Notes: generated from the sequence alone by a model not told the origin. A stretch of 64,000 nt of DNA from JAJCYL01 sp965206015 (GCA_965206015.1 CBDBIW010000002.1:358373-422372), one strand, 5' to 3'. Numbered from the stretch's first letter, positions 19,350-29,449 are shown. Translations and numbers: made by a program.

Positions 19350-20480
19350 TTAAAGTCTACAAGATACTTTCTCAGTCATCAACCCCTTCCAGGTAGCAAA
19401 CGTACCTTCTTTTATTCGATTTCTACTCTCAGTTACCAGCCAGAGGTAAAATGATAAATTATGGAGTGTAGCAATTTGAGCACCTAACATTTCATTACTT
19501 TGAATTAAATGCCTCAAATAGGCTTTTGAATAACTGGAACTGGCAAAATTATTCAGCGTGGCGTCGATCGCACTGAAATCTTTCTTCCACTTTTCATTTT
19601 TAATGTTGATTATTCCTTCAGAAGTGAATAAAAGTCCGTGTCTGGCATTCCGGGTCGGCATGACACAATCAAACATATCAACGCCCAAAGCAATGCATTC
19701 CAGAATATTTTCAGGTGTACCAACCCCCATCAAATAACGCGGTTTGTCATCTGGTAAAGTATCACAGCACAAAGAAGTCATTGTGTACATATCCTCTACT
19801 CCTTCTCCAACTGACAGTCCTCCGATAGCATTCCCGTCACGAGCACATTTAGCAATTTCCTCGCATGAAGCCTTACGCAAATCCGGAAAAATCCCTCCTT
19901 GTACAATGGGGAAAAGAGCCTGTGGGTAACCGTACTTTCCATTCGTAGTATCAAATCTTTCGATGCATCTTTTTAGCCATCTATGAGTCAGATGCATCGA
20001 TTTCTTCACATATTGAAAGTCCTTGTCAGCTGGTGGACATTCATCAAAAGCCATTATGATATCACCACCGATACTCCTTTGAATGTCCATTACCCCCTCC
20101 GGAGTGAATTGATGTTTGGAGCCATCAATGTGAGATTGAAAAATCACTCCCTCTTCCGTTATTTTCCGGCGATGAGCCAAAGAGTAAACCTGATATCCTC
20201 CACTATCTGTTAATATTGGGTTTGACCAGCCATTGAATTGGTGCAGCCCTCCAGCTTTTTCCAAAATATCCAAACCGGGACGAAGATAGAGGTGGTAAGT
20301 ATTTCCTAATATAATATGTGCTTTTATGTCATGCTCAAGTTCCCGTTGGTGTACGGCTTTTACAGTTCCGGCTGTACCCACTGGCATAAAAATGGGTGTT
20401 TTAATACTCCCATGATCCGTAATCATTTCACCCACTCTTGCACTGGATTTAGAATCCTTACATTTAACTTTGAATTTCAC
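19350..20480 (-). CDS. tgt: Queuine/preQ1 tRNA-guanine transglycosylase
   Basis: 376-residue Tgt, exchanging G34 of GUN tRNAs for a queuine precursor. The TDSGGYQVYSL region, DECPPAD, QGGIFPDLR, GGLSVGEG and the nucleophile segment GVDMFDCVMPTRNARHG are all present. The bacterial zinc site CxCxxC is absent: where it should be the sequence reads DATLNNFASSSYSKAYLRHL, although the later His of TLHNLSFYL remains. This loss is, to my knowledge, common in Bacteroidota Tgt proteins. The start ATG is at 20480. Confidence 0.95.
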   Translation of the reverse strand: MKFKVKCKDSKSSARVGEMITDHGSIKTPIFMPVGTAGTVKAVHQRELEHDIKAHIILGNTYHLYLRPGLDILEKAGGLHQFNGWSNPILTDSGGYQVYSLAHRRKITEEGVIFQSHIDGSKHQFTPEGVMDIQRSIGGDIIMAFDECPPADKDFQYVKKSMHLTHRWLKRCIERFDTTNGKYGYPQALFPIVQGGIFPDLRKASCEEIAKCARDGNAIGGLSVGEGVEDMYTMTSLCCDTLPDDKPRYLMGVGTPENILECIALGVDMFDCVMPTRNARHGLLFTSEGIINIKNEKWKKDFSAIDATLNNFASSSYSKAYLRHLIQSNEMLGAQIATLHNLSFYLWLVTESRNRIKEGTFATWKGLMTEKVSCRL

Positions 20481-20517
20481 GACCGCTAATAAAACATTTT
20501 AAAAAATGTCATCAAAC

Positions 20518-20543
20518 AACCCGGCGTCATTGGCAACCGGGCT
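20518..20543 (-). terminator. Hairpin upstream of tgt, probable terminator of a decayed gene
   Basis: CCCGG (20520-20524) pairs with CCGGG (20537-20541), and the minus-strand 3' flank is TTGTTTGATG. It lies 25 bp past the stop of the remnant at 20569-20661, which it would terminate. Confidence 0.45.
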
Positions 20544-20568
20544 TCTATCTCAGCCCAAACTTCGAATC

Positions 20569-20661
20569 TTAAAATCGTCTCGGATTGATCTCAACCCCTT
20601 CAGTTACACCATCTGTAGTCACAGTTACAAGGTTATCACATCTGCCGTCACCGTAGTCATG
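20569..20661 (-). pseudogene. C-terminal remnant of a surface-protein gene
   Basis: About 30 codons reading DYGDGRCDNLVTVTTDGVTE then EINPRRF and stop. The DYGDGxCDN pattern resembles the last strand pairs of Bacteroidota secreted proteins that end in a calcium-type GDG loop. No start and no further homologous codons are visible to the right, so this is a leftover 3' end. The rest of 20662-20809 holds nothing recognisable. Confidence 0.4.
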
Positions 20662-20809
20662 GACAATCACCTACTCACCACCGTTTATTGTCATTTGCTT
20701 AACTCCAGCTACTGGAAGTAGGCCACATGCCCTTTTATTCTCTGAAAAGTGCCAGATGAGGATTGAAGTAGATTCAATTGATTTGAAAACTGCTGATTGA
20801 GGCTATTGT

Positions 20810-21700
20810 TCAATCCTTTTGGCCAAACCCGAAAGTGCTTTGCTCAATAAACTTTGTTGGAAATTTTTCTACCCCGGGAAAACCCAATCTAATATCTTTC
20901 CCACTCCGGGGTATGTAATTGGTGCTAAATAGATAATCCCAAATACTCAACGAAATCCCGAAATTCACTCCATAACGCCTCTCTGCTGGCAGGTCATGTG
21001 CATGGTGCCAAATGTGCATGCGAGGATTATTGAAAAGGTATTTTAGCGGCCCAATAGCTACTGTGAAATTGGCGTGGTTCCAATGGCCAATGATCGTGGC
21101 TGCAACATGGACCACAAAAAAATCATCGATACCAAAACCTATCATAGCCAGTGGAATGTACTCAAGGGATTTGTACACTACATTCTCCATCCAGTGATAT
21201 CTTAGGTGAGCAGCAAATCCCATCTGTTCTACTGAATGATGAACTTTATGAAATTCCCATAACAATGGAATTCGATGCAGTAGTCGGTGAACATTCCAGT
21301 GAATAAAGTCCCGAACGACAAAGAGTGCAAATAACTGAACCCATTTTGCCCATGACTCAATATGCAGGGCAATGAGGTTTTTCCAACCAGATAAAACCAG
21401 GAAATCTTTAAAAAGGTTTACGAATACATCCGACAAGGCATTGTAGAAAATCAGTGAGAAAAGAAAAAAATTAAAAAACATGTAGAAAGCATCTAACCAA
21501 AAGTCCTTGCGGAATTTAGCCTGATTTTTGCGCCATGGTTTCAACCATTCCAGTGCCAAAAAAAACATTGATACTCCCACTAACATCCAGAAGTAATTTT
21601 CCCACCAAGGCTTGTAGGAATAACTAAAAGTTATTTCATTAAAGAAGTAATTAGCGTAACCCTGGTAGGCACTTGTCATGATATCCCAATACTTCCCCAT
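20810..21700 (-). CDS. Sterol desaturase / fatty acid hydroxylase family membrane protein
   Basis: 296 residues with about four membrane helices and the histidine clusters of the di-iron family: HWNVHRLLH, HKVHH, a mid-protein GHWNHAN, and HIWHHAHD. These enzymes hydroxylate or desaturate lipids at the membrane using O2. The substrate is not predictable. The start ATG (21700) overlaps the stop of the M20 remnant (TAATG), so the two were once an operon. Confidence 0.88.
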   Translation of the reverse strand: MGKYWDIMTSAYQGYANYFFNEITFSYSYKPWWENYFWMLVGVSMFFLALEWLKPWRKNQAKFRKDFWLDAFYMFFNFFLFSLIFYNALSDVFVNLFKDFLVLSGWKNLIALHIESWAKWVQLFALFVVRDFIHWNVHRLLHRIPLLWEFHKVHHSVEQMGFAAHLRYHWMENVVYKSLEYIPLAMIGFGIDDFFVVHVAATIIGHWNHANFTVAIGPLKYLFNNPRMHIWHHAHDLPAERRYGVNFGISLSIWDYLFSTNYIPRSGKDIRLGFPGVEKFPTKFIEQSTFGFGQKD

Positions 21701-22250
21701 TAACTTTGTAGTCTGTTCATTATCGCCCGAAGTAAGACATTGGTTCCCTTTTCCATACCAGCATCCGAAGAGAACTCATTGATGTTGTGACTAATTCCGT
21801 CCTTACCTGGGATAAAGATCATGGTTGCAGGGCATATTGAAGACATCATTTGTGCATTGTGGCCTGCTCCACTTGACACTACCTTTATAAAAGAATGTCC
21901 CAATGATTTGGCCACTTCAGCAACTGTATTTATCATGCCCGGATCAAAATCAACCGGATCAAATCTTACTAAGTCTCTAAATTCGAATTTAATTGATTCT
22001 TCGTCGGCCACTTGAGTTACAAAAGTAATGAAGAGTCTTCGGTGTCCTTACTAACTTTTTCTTGTCCGTATTTTTTAAGTCCACAGTAAGACGTACTTCC
22101 TGAGGCACCACATTGACCAGATGTGGCAAGAAGTTAGTAATAACAACTGCCCCGACTTGAGCACCGCCGATTTGTTGGGTAGCCTCTTCGATCTTTCAGA
22201 TTTAGATTCATTAGTTCCATTATTTCCCGAGAACAAATTTGTTATGGCCG
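21700..22250 (-). pseudogene. M20-type amidohydrolase/carbamoylase, decayed
   Basis: The last 103 codons (22011-21700) are well preserved: SSGAGHNAQMM and IFIPGKDGISHN are typical of allantoate amidohydrolase / N-carbamoyl amino-acid hydrolases. Further upstream the minus strand reads QVGAVVITNFLPHLVNVVPQ and VRLTVDLKN in other frames, separated by indels. Metal-binding N-terminal motifs are missing. The gene is non-functional, with multiple frameshifts and a lost 5' half. Confidence 0.75.
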
Positions 22251-22284
22251 ATGTTCCTGAAGGAGGGGTCAAAATGGTGGAGCT

Positions 22285-22575
22285 ATGATTTTCAACCTCG
22301 ATGTACCAATCTTTCTGATGCAGCACAGCACATGGTGGCGTCCTCGTCTAATAGCGATATTAAAACATAACTCACCGGCGGCCTGGATTAATATTAATTT
22401 GTACGGATCCTTTGAATTGAAAGATGAGTTCGGCACCGGTATACCCCAACTCAATACAGAGGAATTTGATAAAAATTTATTGGAAAATGACCCGGATAAT
22501 TTTTCCTGGGGGGTCCGTTTCGGGGATATATGTACTTTAGGGCAAAGGCAATCACAAATTTGTGAGTTTTATTAA
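22285..22575 (+). CDS. Unassigned 96-codon frame, possibly a remnant
   Basis: An open frame ending WGVRFGDICTLGQ. The stretch FDKNLLENDPDNFSWGV looks protein-like, but the first third is antisense to a possible M20 remnant and I recognise no family. It may be the 3' end of a decayed gene rather than a real gene. Confidence 0.25.
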   Translation: MIFNLDVPIFLMQHSTWWRPRLIAILKHNSPAAWININLYGSFELKDEFGTGIPQLNTEEFDKNLLENDPDNFSWGVRFGDICTLGQRQSQICEFY

Positions 22576-22838
22576 GTTCGATAGGTTCGTAACTATCTGA
22601 TATATAATTAATTATATAGTTTTAGAATGTATAATTACCCGATTTGGGTGTATAATTACCCTGTATTGTGTAGAGTTGACCCTATGGTGTTTAGAAATGT
22701 AGTTGGTGGTGGTTGAAATAAGGGGTTTTTAGGGTAATAATGCACATTAAAAGATTTTACAATGAGACGGCTGGCAGGTTTGCTGCTCTAGCGTAGTTTG
22801 AAGGGTAATCTCGCATTTTGAAGGGTAATCTCGCATAT
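22576..22838. repeat. Gene-free stretch with repeated GGGTAAT motifs and a 20-bp tandem duplication
   Basis: TATAATTACCC occurs twice about 21 bp apart (22629-22662), AGGGTAATAATG lies near 22731, and TTTGAAGGGTAATCTCGCAT is duplicated exactly head-to-tail (22797-22816, 22817-22836). The GGGTAAT core is thus present on both strands five times within about 210 bp. No gene is visible. Confidence 0.6.
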
Positions 22839-23024
22839 TTAATTATCCAATGGATTTTTTCTGGCTTGACATAATCGTACCGCATGCTGAAAAGCTTTTA
22901 CAACCCTAACTTTTTCCTTTTGATTATTTACTGTTATCTGTGCATAATAAGCCCAGAAAAGTTCATCATGCTCGGGTCTTGTTTTGAAGAAATATCGATT
23001 TTTATTACCACCTATTTCGCCATC
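22839..23024 (-). pseudogene. C-terminal remnant of an unidentified gene
   Basis: A stop-to-stop frame of about 60 codons without a start: TRPEHDELFWAYYAQITV followed by EKVRVVKAFQHAVRLC and RKNPLDN. It reads like a real protein terminus, but I do not recognise the family. Confidence 0.35.
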
Positions 23025-23071
23025 TTAAAAAAATAAACCCCTGAAAATCTGTTGATTAACAGGGGTTAGTG

Positions 23072-23155
23072 TACCAGAGGCGGGACTTGAACCCGCACGA
23101 GGTTGCCCTCACAAGATTTTAAGTCTTGCGTGTCTACCAATTCCACCACTCCGGC
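23072..23155 (-). tRNA. tRNA-Leu (anticodon TAA)
   Basis: 84-nt class II tRNA. It has the acceptor stem GCCGGAG/CTCTGGT, the D-arm GGTAGACACGC, the anticodon loop CTTAAAA with TAA, a long variable arm, and the T-arm GGGTTCAAGTCCC. The 3' CCA is not encoded. Confidence 0.95.
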
Positions 23156-23258
23156 GGCAGGGTGTGGGCTGGTGGTGTGGATGTGAACCACTGGCTCTTT
23201 GAAACCACATGACCACAAAAAAGAAATGTGAGTCATTTGCCCACATTCTTAGTTATTG

Positions 23259-23331
<73 letters not shown>

Positions 23332-23422
23332 TTTTAACGGATTGCAAAAATACTTAGGCGGCTTCAATTAACAATAGTTTACTCTGATTTATTGGGATCA
23401 TTCATTCTCCATAACTACCTAT

Positions 23423-23760
23423 CTATTCAGAAAAATTTTGAATATCACTGCTGCCATGTAGAATTCTGACAATTCGGATTCGATCTTTCAGGTTACGATA
23501 AAAACAATATGATTTGATTTTTTATGCTTTCCAATCCGGTTTTTATTTCATTCCTGCTTCTCCCAATTTCGAGATTCTCAAGCAGTAAATTAAATAAATC
23601 GTGAAATTCGGAAACGTAGCTCACGGCCTGGTCAAAACCGAATTCATCCGCTGTATAGTCAAATATTTCACCAGTGTCCTGGTCCGGTCCTCCGAAAGCT
23701 CGTAAAATGTCCCTTTCTCCATTATTGGCCTTACCTGCTCTTTTCCCGGCAAGTATATCA
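23423..23760 (-). pseudogene. ParE/RelE-type toxin, frameshifted
   Basis: EIFDYTADEFGFDQAVSYVS and GRSRNEIKTGLESIKNQ in one frame, then HIVFYRNLKDRIRIVRILHG and SDIQNFSE in another, together give a ParE toxin that would have poisoned gyrase or mRNA. The frame changes around 23530, so the product is broken. It lies downstream of a ParD-like remnant in the usual antitoxin-toxin order. Confidence 0.7.
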
Positions 23761-23967
23761 AGGACGTTCCGTTTGCTGGTTGGCCCCTGTCCAAACCTTT
23801 AGCAATTTCCAGTCAAAGTTCCTCTATGACCCTAATTCTATATTGCTCATGGAGTCTCATCAGTGCTTCACATACTACCTCACTTGCGTTCTGATAATCT
23901 CCGGATGCCACTTGTGAAGAAATATACTTGCCTGCTTATTTGTGAAGCTTACGTTCATAGCATTCAT
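23730..23967 (-). pseudogene. ParD-type antitoxin, frameshifted
   Basis: From ATG 23967 the reading MNVSFTNKQA is followed, after a shift, by SSQVASGDYQNASEVV and the helix RLHEQYRIRVIEEL, the ribbon-helix-helix ParD signature. Two indels and an in-frame TGA interrupt it. With the toxin also broken, the module is dead. Confidence 0.65.
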
Positions 23968-24009
23968 TTTTAGCAAATGTATCCATATTTGCCAAATATA
24001 GATAAGTTG

Positions 24010-26628
24010 CTATTTACCTTTCAGCACACCCAAAACCTCATTCAATTTCAATAATGCTTCGACCGGTGAGATCGTATTGATATCAATCTCCTTCAACATC
24101 TTTTGAATGTTTTCGAACTTTGGATCTGCTTCAAACATACTTAATTGGAAATTCGAAGAGGGTAAGTCCTCTAAAGCCTCTTTATTATGCTGACTGACCT
24201 TATCTTTTTCCAGGTGTTTCATTATCTCATTGGCCCGAATCACCACTGGATTGGGCATACCCGCCATCTGAGCCACGTGTATGCCAAAACTATGCTCACT
24301 TCCCCCTTCCTTTAATTTGCGCAAAAAGATCACTTTATTGTTGAGTTCTTTTACAGAGACATTGAAATTCTTAACTCTGGGGAGATCAGTTGTCAGTTGA
24401 CTGAGTTCATGGTAATGAGTCGCGAATAGGGTTTTAGCTCTGAATTTTGGGTGATTATGTAAATGCTCAACGATCGACCAGGCTATAGAGATTCCGTCAT
24501 AAGTACTTGTTCCTCTTCCAATTTCATCCATTAAGATGAGGCTATTATCGGAAAGATTATTTAAGATGCTTGCCGTTTCAGTCATTTCCACCATAAATGT
24601 GGATTCTCCTTTTGACAGGTTGTCTGAGGCCCCGACTCGAGTGAATACCTTATCAATAATTCCAATCTTAGCATAACTAGCCGGGACATAAGATCCCATC
24701 TGGGCTAATAAAACTATTAATGCTGTTTGTCTAAGTAGTGCAGATTTACCTGCCATATTAGGACCAGTAATGATCATTATTTGCTGTCCCTCATTATTCA
24801 GGTTCACATCATTAGGTACATATGAGTCACCAACCGGAAGTTGACTTTCGATCACCGGATGACGACCGGTCTTAATATCTATAATGCTCTCATCACTGAT
24901 GGACGGTCGGACGTAGTCATTCTTTATTGCCAGCTCACCAAATGAAAGAAGGCAATCCATACGAGCTAATATTCTTGCATTTTGCTGAATTTGAGAAATA
25001 TATTCAGAGGCCTTGGCAACTATTTCAATATATAAACGCTGCTCAATGGCAATGATCTTTTCCTCTGCGTTCAGAATTTTTTCCTCATAAGTTTTCAGCT
25101 CTTCTGTGATGTATCTCTCAGCATTGACCAGTGTTTGTTTTCGTATCCACTCCTGAGGTACTTTGTCCTTGTGCAAATTTGTTACTTCCAAATAGTAGCC
25201 AAACACTCTATTGTAAGCAATCTTTAGTGACTGTATTCCTGTCTTCTCTGCTTCTCTTTTTTGAATTTGCAATAAATAGTCTTTTCCGGAATATGATATT
25301 TTTCTCAAATCATCCAGTGCGGTATGCAGACCGTCGTTAATGAGTCCTCCCTGGTTCGAAATAAGCGGCGTGTCTTCTTTGAGTTTTTGGTCAATTTCAT
25401 TGAAAAGCAATTCGCAAGGATTGATTTGATCTCCCAGTAAGTTTAATGCCCCGATATCAGTTGCTAATAAAGCTTCTCTCAGAGGTCCTAATTGCCCAAG
25501 TGCTCTTTTCAAATGATTCATCTCCCTCGGGTTGATGCGGCCAACTGCCACTTTAGAAATCAAACGTTCGAGGTCGCCTATTGGCTTTAATAACTGAGTC
25601 AGCTCATCTCTTAAATCATTATTGCCAATAAGTGCTTCTACCACGGCATGCCTATCTTCAATTTGGCTCTTTTCTTTCAGTGGAAGAACCATCCACTTTT
25701 TAATCATCCTCGCTCCCATGGGAGTGATGGTACGATCAATTACCTGCAACAAGGAGATGCCGTCTGGCTGCTGAGGATGGACTAGTTCAAGATTTCTAAT
25801 AGTGAACTTATCCAACCAAACGTACTTGTTTTCCTCAATCCGTCCAACGGCTGAGACATGGCTAATTTCCTTGTGTTCGGTTTCCTCCAAATAAAAGAGC
25901 ACGGCTCCTGCGGCGGTTATGGCATGATCCAATTGCTCAATTCCGAATCCCTTCAGTGATTTAGTTCTAAAATGATTAATCAGTTTTTCATAGCCATAAT
26001 CAATAGTAAAAATCCATTCCCCTAACGAGAATGAAGCACGATCATCCTTGAAGGCTTTCTCGAACCGATCTCTGTGTTTTTTACAAAAAATTATTTCTGC
26101 TGGTCCAAAACCTTGAATTAGCTTTTCCACATATTCCATAGACCCTTCAGCCACCAAAAATTCCCCGGTTGAAAGATCCAATAATGCCAGGCCATGCACT
26201 TCATCTCCAAAATGAATTGCCGCCAAAAAATTATTTTGTGTCTTTTCGAGTACGTTGTCATTAAGCGTTAGTCCGGGAGTGACTAACTCGGTGACACCCC
26301 GTTTGACAATTCCTTTTACAGATTTGGAATCTTCCAACTGATCACAAATTGCTACCCTTTCTCCCGAACGTACCAGCTTAGGTAAATAAGTATCCAGGGA
26401 ATGATGCGGAAACCCAGCCAGTTCAATATGCGAAGCTGCGCCATTAGCCCGCCTGGTCAGTACAATATCCAAAATCTTGCTGGCACGTATGGCGTCCTCA
26501 CCAAAAGTCTCATAAAAATCACCAACTCTAAAAAGCAAGAGCGCACCCGGATGTTTGGCTTTAATGGCATTGTACTGCTTCATTAAAGGCATCTCGGCAA
26601 CTCCATCTTTTACTTTGGTTTTAGCCAT
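24010..26628 (-). CDS. mutS: DNA mismatch repair protein MutS
   Basis: 872-residue MutS, normal length. The N-terminal mismatch-reading domain holds GDFYETFGEDA (the conserved Phe-x-Glu). The ATPase domain has Walker A GPNMAGKSALLRQ, Walker B LILMDEIGRGTSTYDG and the FATHYHEL motif. It recognises mismatches and recruits MutL. The gene seems intact, so the many local indels are not explained by an obvious MutS truncation. It is divergent from the SpoU-type gene, with 39 bp between. Confidence 0.97.
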   Translation of the reverse strand: MAKTKVKDGVAEMPLMKQYNAIKAKHPGALLLFRVGDFYETFGEDAIRASKILDIVLTRRANGAASHIELAGFPHHSLDTYLPKLVRSGERVAICDQLEDSKSVKGIVKRGVTELVTPGLTLNDNVLEKTQNNFLAAIHFGDEVHGLALLDLSTGEFLVAEGSMEYVEKLIQGFGPAEIIFCKKHRDRFEKAFKDDRASFSLGEWIFTIDYGYEKLINHFRTKSLKGFGIEQLDHAITAAGAVLFYLEETEHKEISHVSAVGRIEENKYVWLDKFTIRNLELVHPQQPDGISLLQVIDRTITPMGARMIKKWMVLPLKEKSQIEDRHAVVEALIGNNDLRDELTQLLKPIGDLERLISKVAVGRINPREMNHLKRALGQLGPLREALLATDIGALNLLGDQINPCELLFNEIDQKLKEDTPLISNQGGLINDGLHTALDDLRKISYSGKDYLLQIQKREAEKTGIQSLKIAYNRVFGYYLEVTNLHKDKVPQEWIRKQTLVNAERYITEELKTYEEKILNAEEKIIAIEQRLYIEIVAKASEYISQIQQNARILARMDCLLSFGELAIKNDYVRPSISDESIIDIKTGRHPVIESQLPVGDSYVPNDVNLNNEGQQIMIITGPNMAGKSALLRQTALIVLLAQMGSYVPASYAKIGIIDKVFTRVGASDNLSKGESTFMVEMTETASILNNLSDNSLILMDEIGRGTSTYDGISIAWSIVEHLHNHPKFRAKTLFATHYHELSQLTTDLPRVKNFNVSVKELNNKVIFLRKLKEGGSEHSFGIHVAQMAGMPNPVVIRANEIMKHLEKDKVSQHNKEALEDLPSSNFQLSMFEADPKFENIQKMLKEIDINTISPVEALLKLNEVLGVLKGK

Positions 26629-26667
26629 TATGCGAACCTACAAAGTAAGTTTCTATATTCATTAATT

Positions 26668-27231
26668 TTGACCATCAAGTCAAGTGAACAATTAGTGGCC
26701 AGAAGAAAGACTAAAAATGAAGACCTCAACAGGCTCTCAACTGAGGAGTTTAAGCAGGTAACAAAAAATCCAATTACGGTGGTATTGGATAATGTTCGCA
26801 GCCTTCATAATGTAGGTTCAGCTTTTCGGACATGTGATGCCTTCCTTGTTAAGAAACTTTATCTGACCGGAATTACTGGAAGACCTCCCCACAGGGATAT
26901 CAACAAAACAGCTTTGGGAGCAACTGATTCAGTCGCCTGGGAATATTACGAAAATGTTGTTGATCTAATAAAGGAACTTAAAAGGCAGGGATACTTAACA
27001 ATAGCAATCGAGCAAGTCGAAAATGCCCAAATGCTCCATCATTTTGAAATGGATGTAAATAGGAAGTATGTATTTGTATTTGGCAATGAGGTTTTTGGCG
27101 TTAATGAAGAGGTCATACAAGAAGTGGATGCTTGCATTGAAATTCTCCAGTCTGGCACCAAACATTCTTTGAATATCTCAGTCTCTATTGGTATCACACT
27201 CTGGGAATTTGTCAGGAAAATTATCCGCTGA
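26668..27231 (+). CDS. SpoU/TrmH-family RNA 2'-O-methyltransferase
   Basis: 187 residues with the SPOUT knot motifs: ITVVLDNVRSLHNVGSAFRT (motif 1), VFVFGNEVFGVNEEV (motif 2) and HSLNISVSIGITLWEF (motif 3). It methylates a ribose in tRNA or rRNA; the target base is not evident. The frame begins at TTG 26668, since no ATG lies before the conserved region. Confidence 0.9.
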   Translation: MTIKSSEQLVARRKTKNEDLNRLSTEEFKQVTKNPITVVLDNVRSLHNVGSAFRTCDAFLVKKLYLTGITGRPPHRDINKTALGATDSVAWEYYENVVDLIKELKRQGYLTIAIEQVENAQMLHHFEMDVNRKYVFVFGNEVFGVNEEVIQEVDACIEILQSGTKHSLNISVSIGITLWEFVRKIIR

Positions 27232-27317
27232 ACAATGTAAAATTGAACCTTTCATGGACTGATCTTTGAATTAATGGCTAGATTCACATCCTATCCATTG
27301 AAGCTTGAAGAACTATT

Positions 27318-27640
27318 ATGAACAAACCAATCCAACTATTATTCCAACTATGACAAACTGATTGAGGGGCATTTTGGCAATGCCAGCATGAAATATGATG
27401 GTTGTAGCATCGCCAGGACGGAAGCTCCACCTGATTGGAAAGAGCCAGTACAAAGACCTGAATTCGATGAGTTCATAATGGTGATGAAAGGTAAAATGAT
27501 GATCAAAGTGGATGGAGAAAAATTAGTCGTTAAGGCGGGGCATAGTCTATATTGGTAAAGCGAGGATCAAAAGTGCGTTATTCCAACCCATTTGGTCAAC
27601 ATTCAGAATACTGGTCGGTATGTTTTCCCTCATTTTCATT
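27318..27640 (+). pseudogene. Cupin-domain protein, frameshifted
   Basis: EGHFGNASMKYDGCSIARTE and PEFDEFIMVMKGKMMIKVDG in one frame, then VKRGSKVRYSNPFG and EYWSVCFPSFSLGT in the next, form one small cupin. A single missing base near 27545 brings a stop after GHSLYW. No intact start is visible. It then runs into transposase debris. Confidence 0.65.
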
Positions 27641-27779
27641 AGGCACATTCAATACCGTTGTATGTTATTTGTGTTTTTTCAGCCTGCCAGTGAGGTGGAT
27701 ATTCAAGAGATGCTTTTTATCCTGGAGTCATGAATAAGCGCACTACCCTTACACTGGCCGATAGTAGTATGTGATCTTC

Positions 27780-28147
27780 GTAGCAGAAAGATAAAAAAGA
27801 TCTTTTTCACTCAAATAAATTCTCTTTTGGATGGGGTTACAATAGATGGGGTGATTAGCCAATACTGCACCAAAGGGAAGCCAAAATATCAGATCGCCCA
27901 AGATAGAGAAGAGGAAGAACGCCTGTCAGAAGAACGCTCTAAGGAAGCGGCATCAAAAGAAGTGGAAAAACAAATACAACTGCCCATTTGAACGAGATTA
28001 GTAATTTGGAAGAAGTTTTAGACCGTGCTGATTGACCCGAACATATCGCATTGAAAGCAGACAAAGGCTGTCATTGAAAGAAAAATGCAGCAATACTGGC
28101 TCAACGAAAGCGCAGGAACCATATCTTGAAAAGAGCCAAAAAGAATC
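27780..28147 (+). pseudogene. IS5-family-like transposase remnant
   Basis: Discontinuous pieces: KGKPKYQIAQDREEEERLSE (27.88-27.95 kb) and LKADKGCH, KKNAAILAQRKRRNHILKRA (28051-28140). The second carries the DKG motif that precedes the last catalytic residue in IS5-type DDE transposases. In-frame stops and indels separate the pieces. No ends were recognised. Confidence 0.5.
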
Positions 28148-28290
28148 CATGCAGACTTGCTTTTTTCATTTCACCAGCATGAAAAACACCATTTACAGAA
28201 CAGGCTCCCTGCACCTTATACCCGTAGAAGTAAAGATCCTGTGAAGCACAAAATCCTTTGTCCGGAGCATTGTCAAACTTTTCCTTACAA
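28130..28290 (-). pseudogene. IS982-family-like transposase fragment
   Basis: RTKICKEKFDNAPDKGFCAS followed by YFYGYKVQGACSVNGVFH matches the central part of IS982-type DDE transposases (the SKxCKE and PDKGYCAS...GYKLHxVCS pattern). It is inserted into, and in frame with, a secreted-protein remnant to its right, and abuts the IS5-like debris on its left. Confidence 0.55.
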
Positions 28291-28522
28291 ATTTTAGTTC
28301 GTAGCTCTCTGGAAATCTTGCAAACCTCTGATCTAATTGAACTATCGTCAGGTTCATTCATAAAATGCAGCTTTAAATAATCACGGGCTTCTTTATAATC
28401 ATCTGCTGCTAGCAATGAATCCACAAATTCATACAGTTTTTTTTTGAGACATTTTCCTGATAGGAAAAAGCACTTAGTAGCACTGTAAGGATGCTAAGGC
28501 ATAAACAATTCACAAAGGCCAT
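28285..28522 (-). pseudogene. N-terminal remnant of a secreted helical-repeat protein
   Basis: From ATG 28522 a signal peptide (VNCLCLSILTVLLSAFSYQ) leads to a run of nine A (coding strand; T9 on plus at 28437-28445), after which LYEFVDSLLAADDYKEARDY continues in another frame. Ten or seven A would keep the frame. The remainder is replaced by the IS982-like fragment. Confidence 0.45.
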
Positions 28523-28691
28523 AAGAACCAAGATACTTAGAATGCTCAAACCTGAAATTATATATTGGAGATAAATCCGCTGCTAATCGCAGCATTCAAA
28601 ATGGTCCGTATTACCTTCGTGTTCTTGGGAGATAATAATAATTGGACAGACTCATTTCATCCAACTACTAATGTCCTTCTGTTTGAATTAA

Positions 28692-29090
28692 ATGCAACAT
28701 GCTTTCTTTCTTACATTCGCTGCCGCAGCGCGGGGTCTTAATTTTCATCTTGCTGGTGAAATGCTCAAATATTGCTCCCCGATAGAAGGGGGTTTTTGGA
28801 GATATACTTTCGGGGTTCTTACCTTTTTTTTATTTACAATTGGTAATCTGCCCAATTGGAACCCCATCAAGAGTCAGATTTTTCCACTTCTACTGATCGG
28901 TTTAATTGGGCTTTTTGCGTTCAATTATTTCTTTTTCCTTGGTTTAACCTATACCAGTGGTTTAAATGCCGCCCTAATAATTTAGCTTCAATCCTGCCCT
29001 AACCCTTCTTTTTCGCATTTTATTCTTGGAACCCGAATCACCCGGAATCATTTGCATTTTTTGGTGTAGCACTTTTAATTCTAAGGGGGC
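28692..29090 (+). pseudogene. EamA/DMT-type transporter, truncated and frameshifted
   Basis: GGFWRYTFGVLTFFLFTIGN, LIGLFAFNYFFFLGLTYTSG and LNAALII are the first helices of an EamA drug/metabolite transporter. A stop at 28983 is followed, with shifts, by NPALTLLF-like and FAFFGVALLILRG-like sequence. The second half is absent; the sequence runs into a DUF885 fragment. Confidence 0.6.
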
Positions 29091-29290
29091 GATCTAAGTT
29101 CTCTAATTTTCAGTTGACCAATTTTATTTTATAGGACAGCACCTGACCAGGACCGCCATACACCTTTCAATTTCCGCTATAATACTGTCTTCAGATTCTG
29201 CCTCATTATCTAAAGAAAATTGAATGGCCTGTCCACGGGTCCAACCTTTTGTGTGAATCCCTGCATCCGAGGAATAGTCGCATGATGTGG
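29085..29290 (-). pseudogene. DUF885-family C-terminal remnant
   Basis: GIHTKGWTRGQAIQFSLDNE and ESEDSIIAEIERCMAV, then in shifted frames PGQVLSYKI and GQLKIRELR, are the conserved C-terminal motifs of DUF885 (a zinc-peptidase-like family). At least two indels are present and the rest of the gene is missing. Confidence 0.6.
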
Positions 29291-29449
29291 GAATTGTTGT
29301 TTAAAGGAATTTTAACGATAAAACAGGAATAGAACCTGGGCACAAATGAAATCATTTTTTTTAATCAAACCGGAGGTGGAATATCATCAGCGGGAAATAA
29401 AGTAAAAACCCTATGTTTATATCCTCCATTCAACTATAAAAATATCCAG

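Noticed and set aside
20506..20721. 71-codon plus-strand frame
   Set aside because: It is antisense to a surface-protein remnant and covers the terminator hairpin; residue composition is not protein-like.
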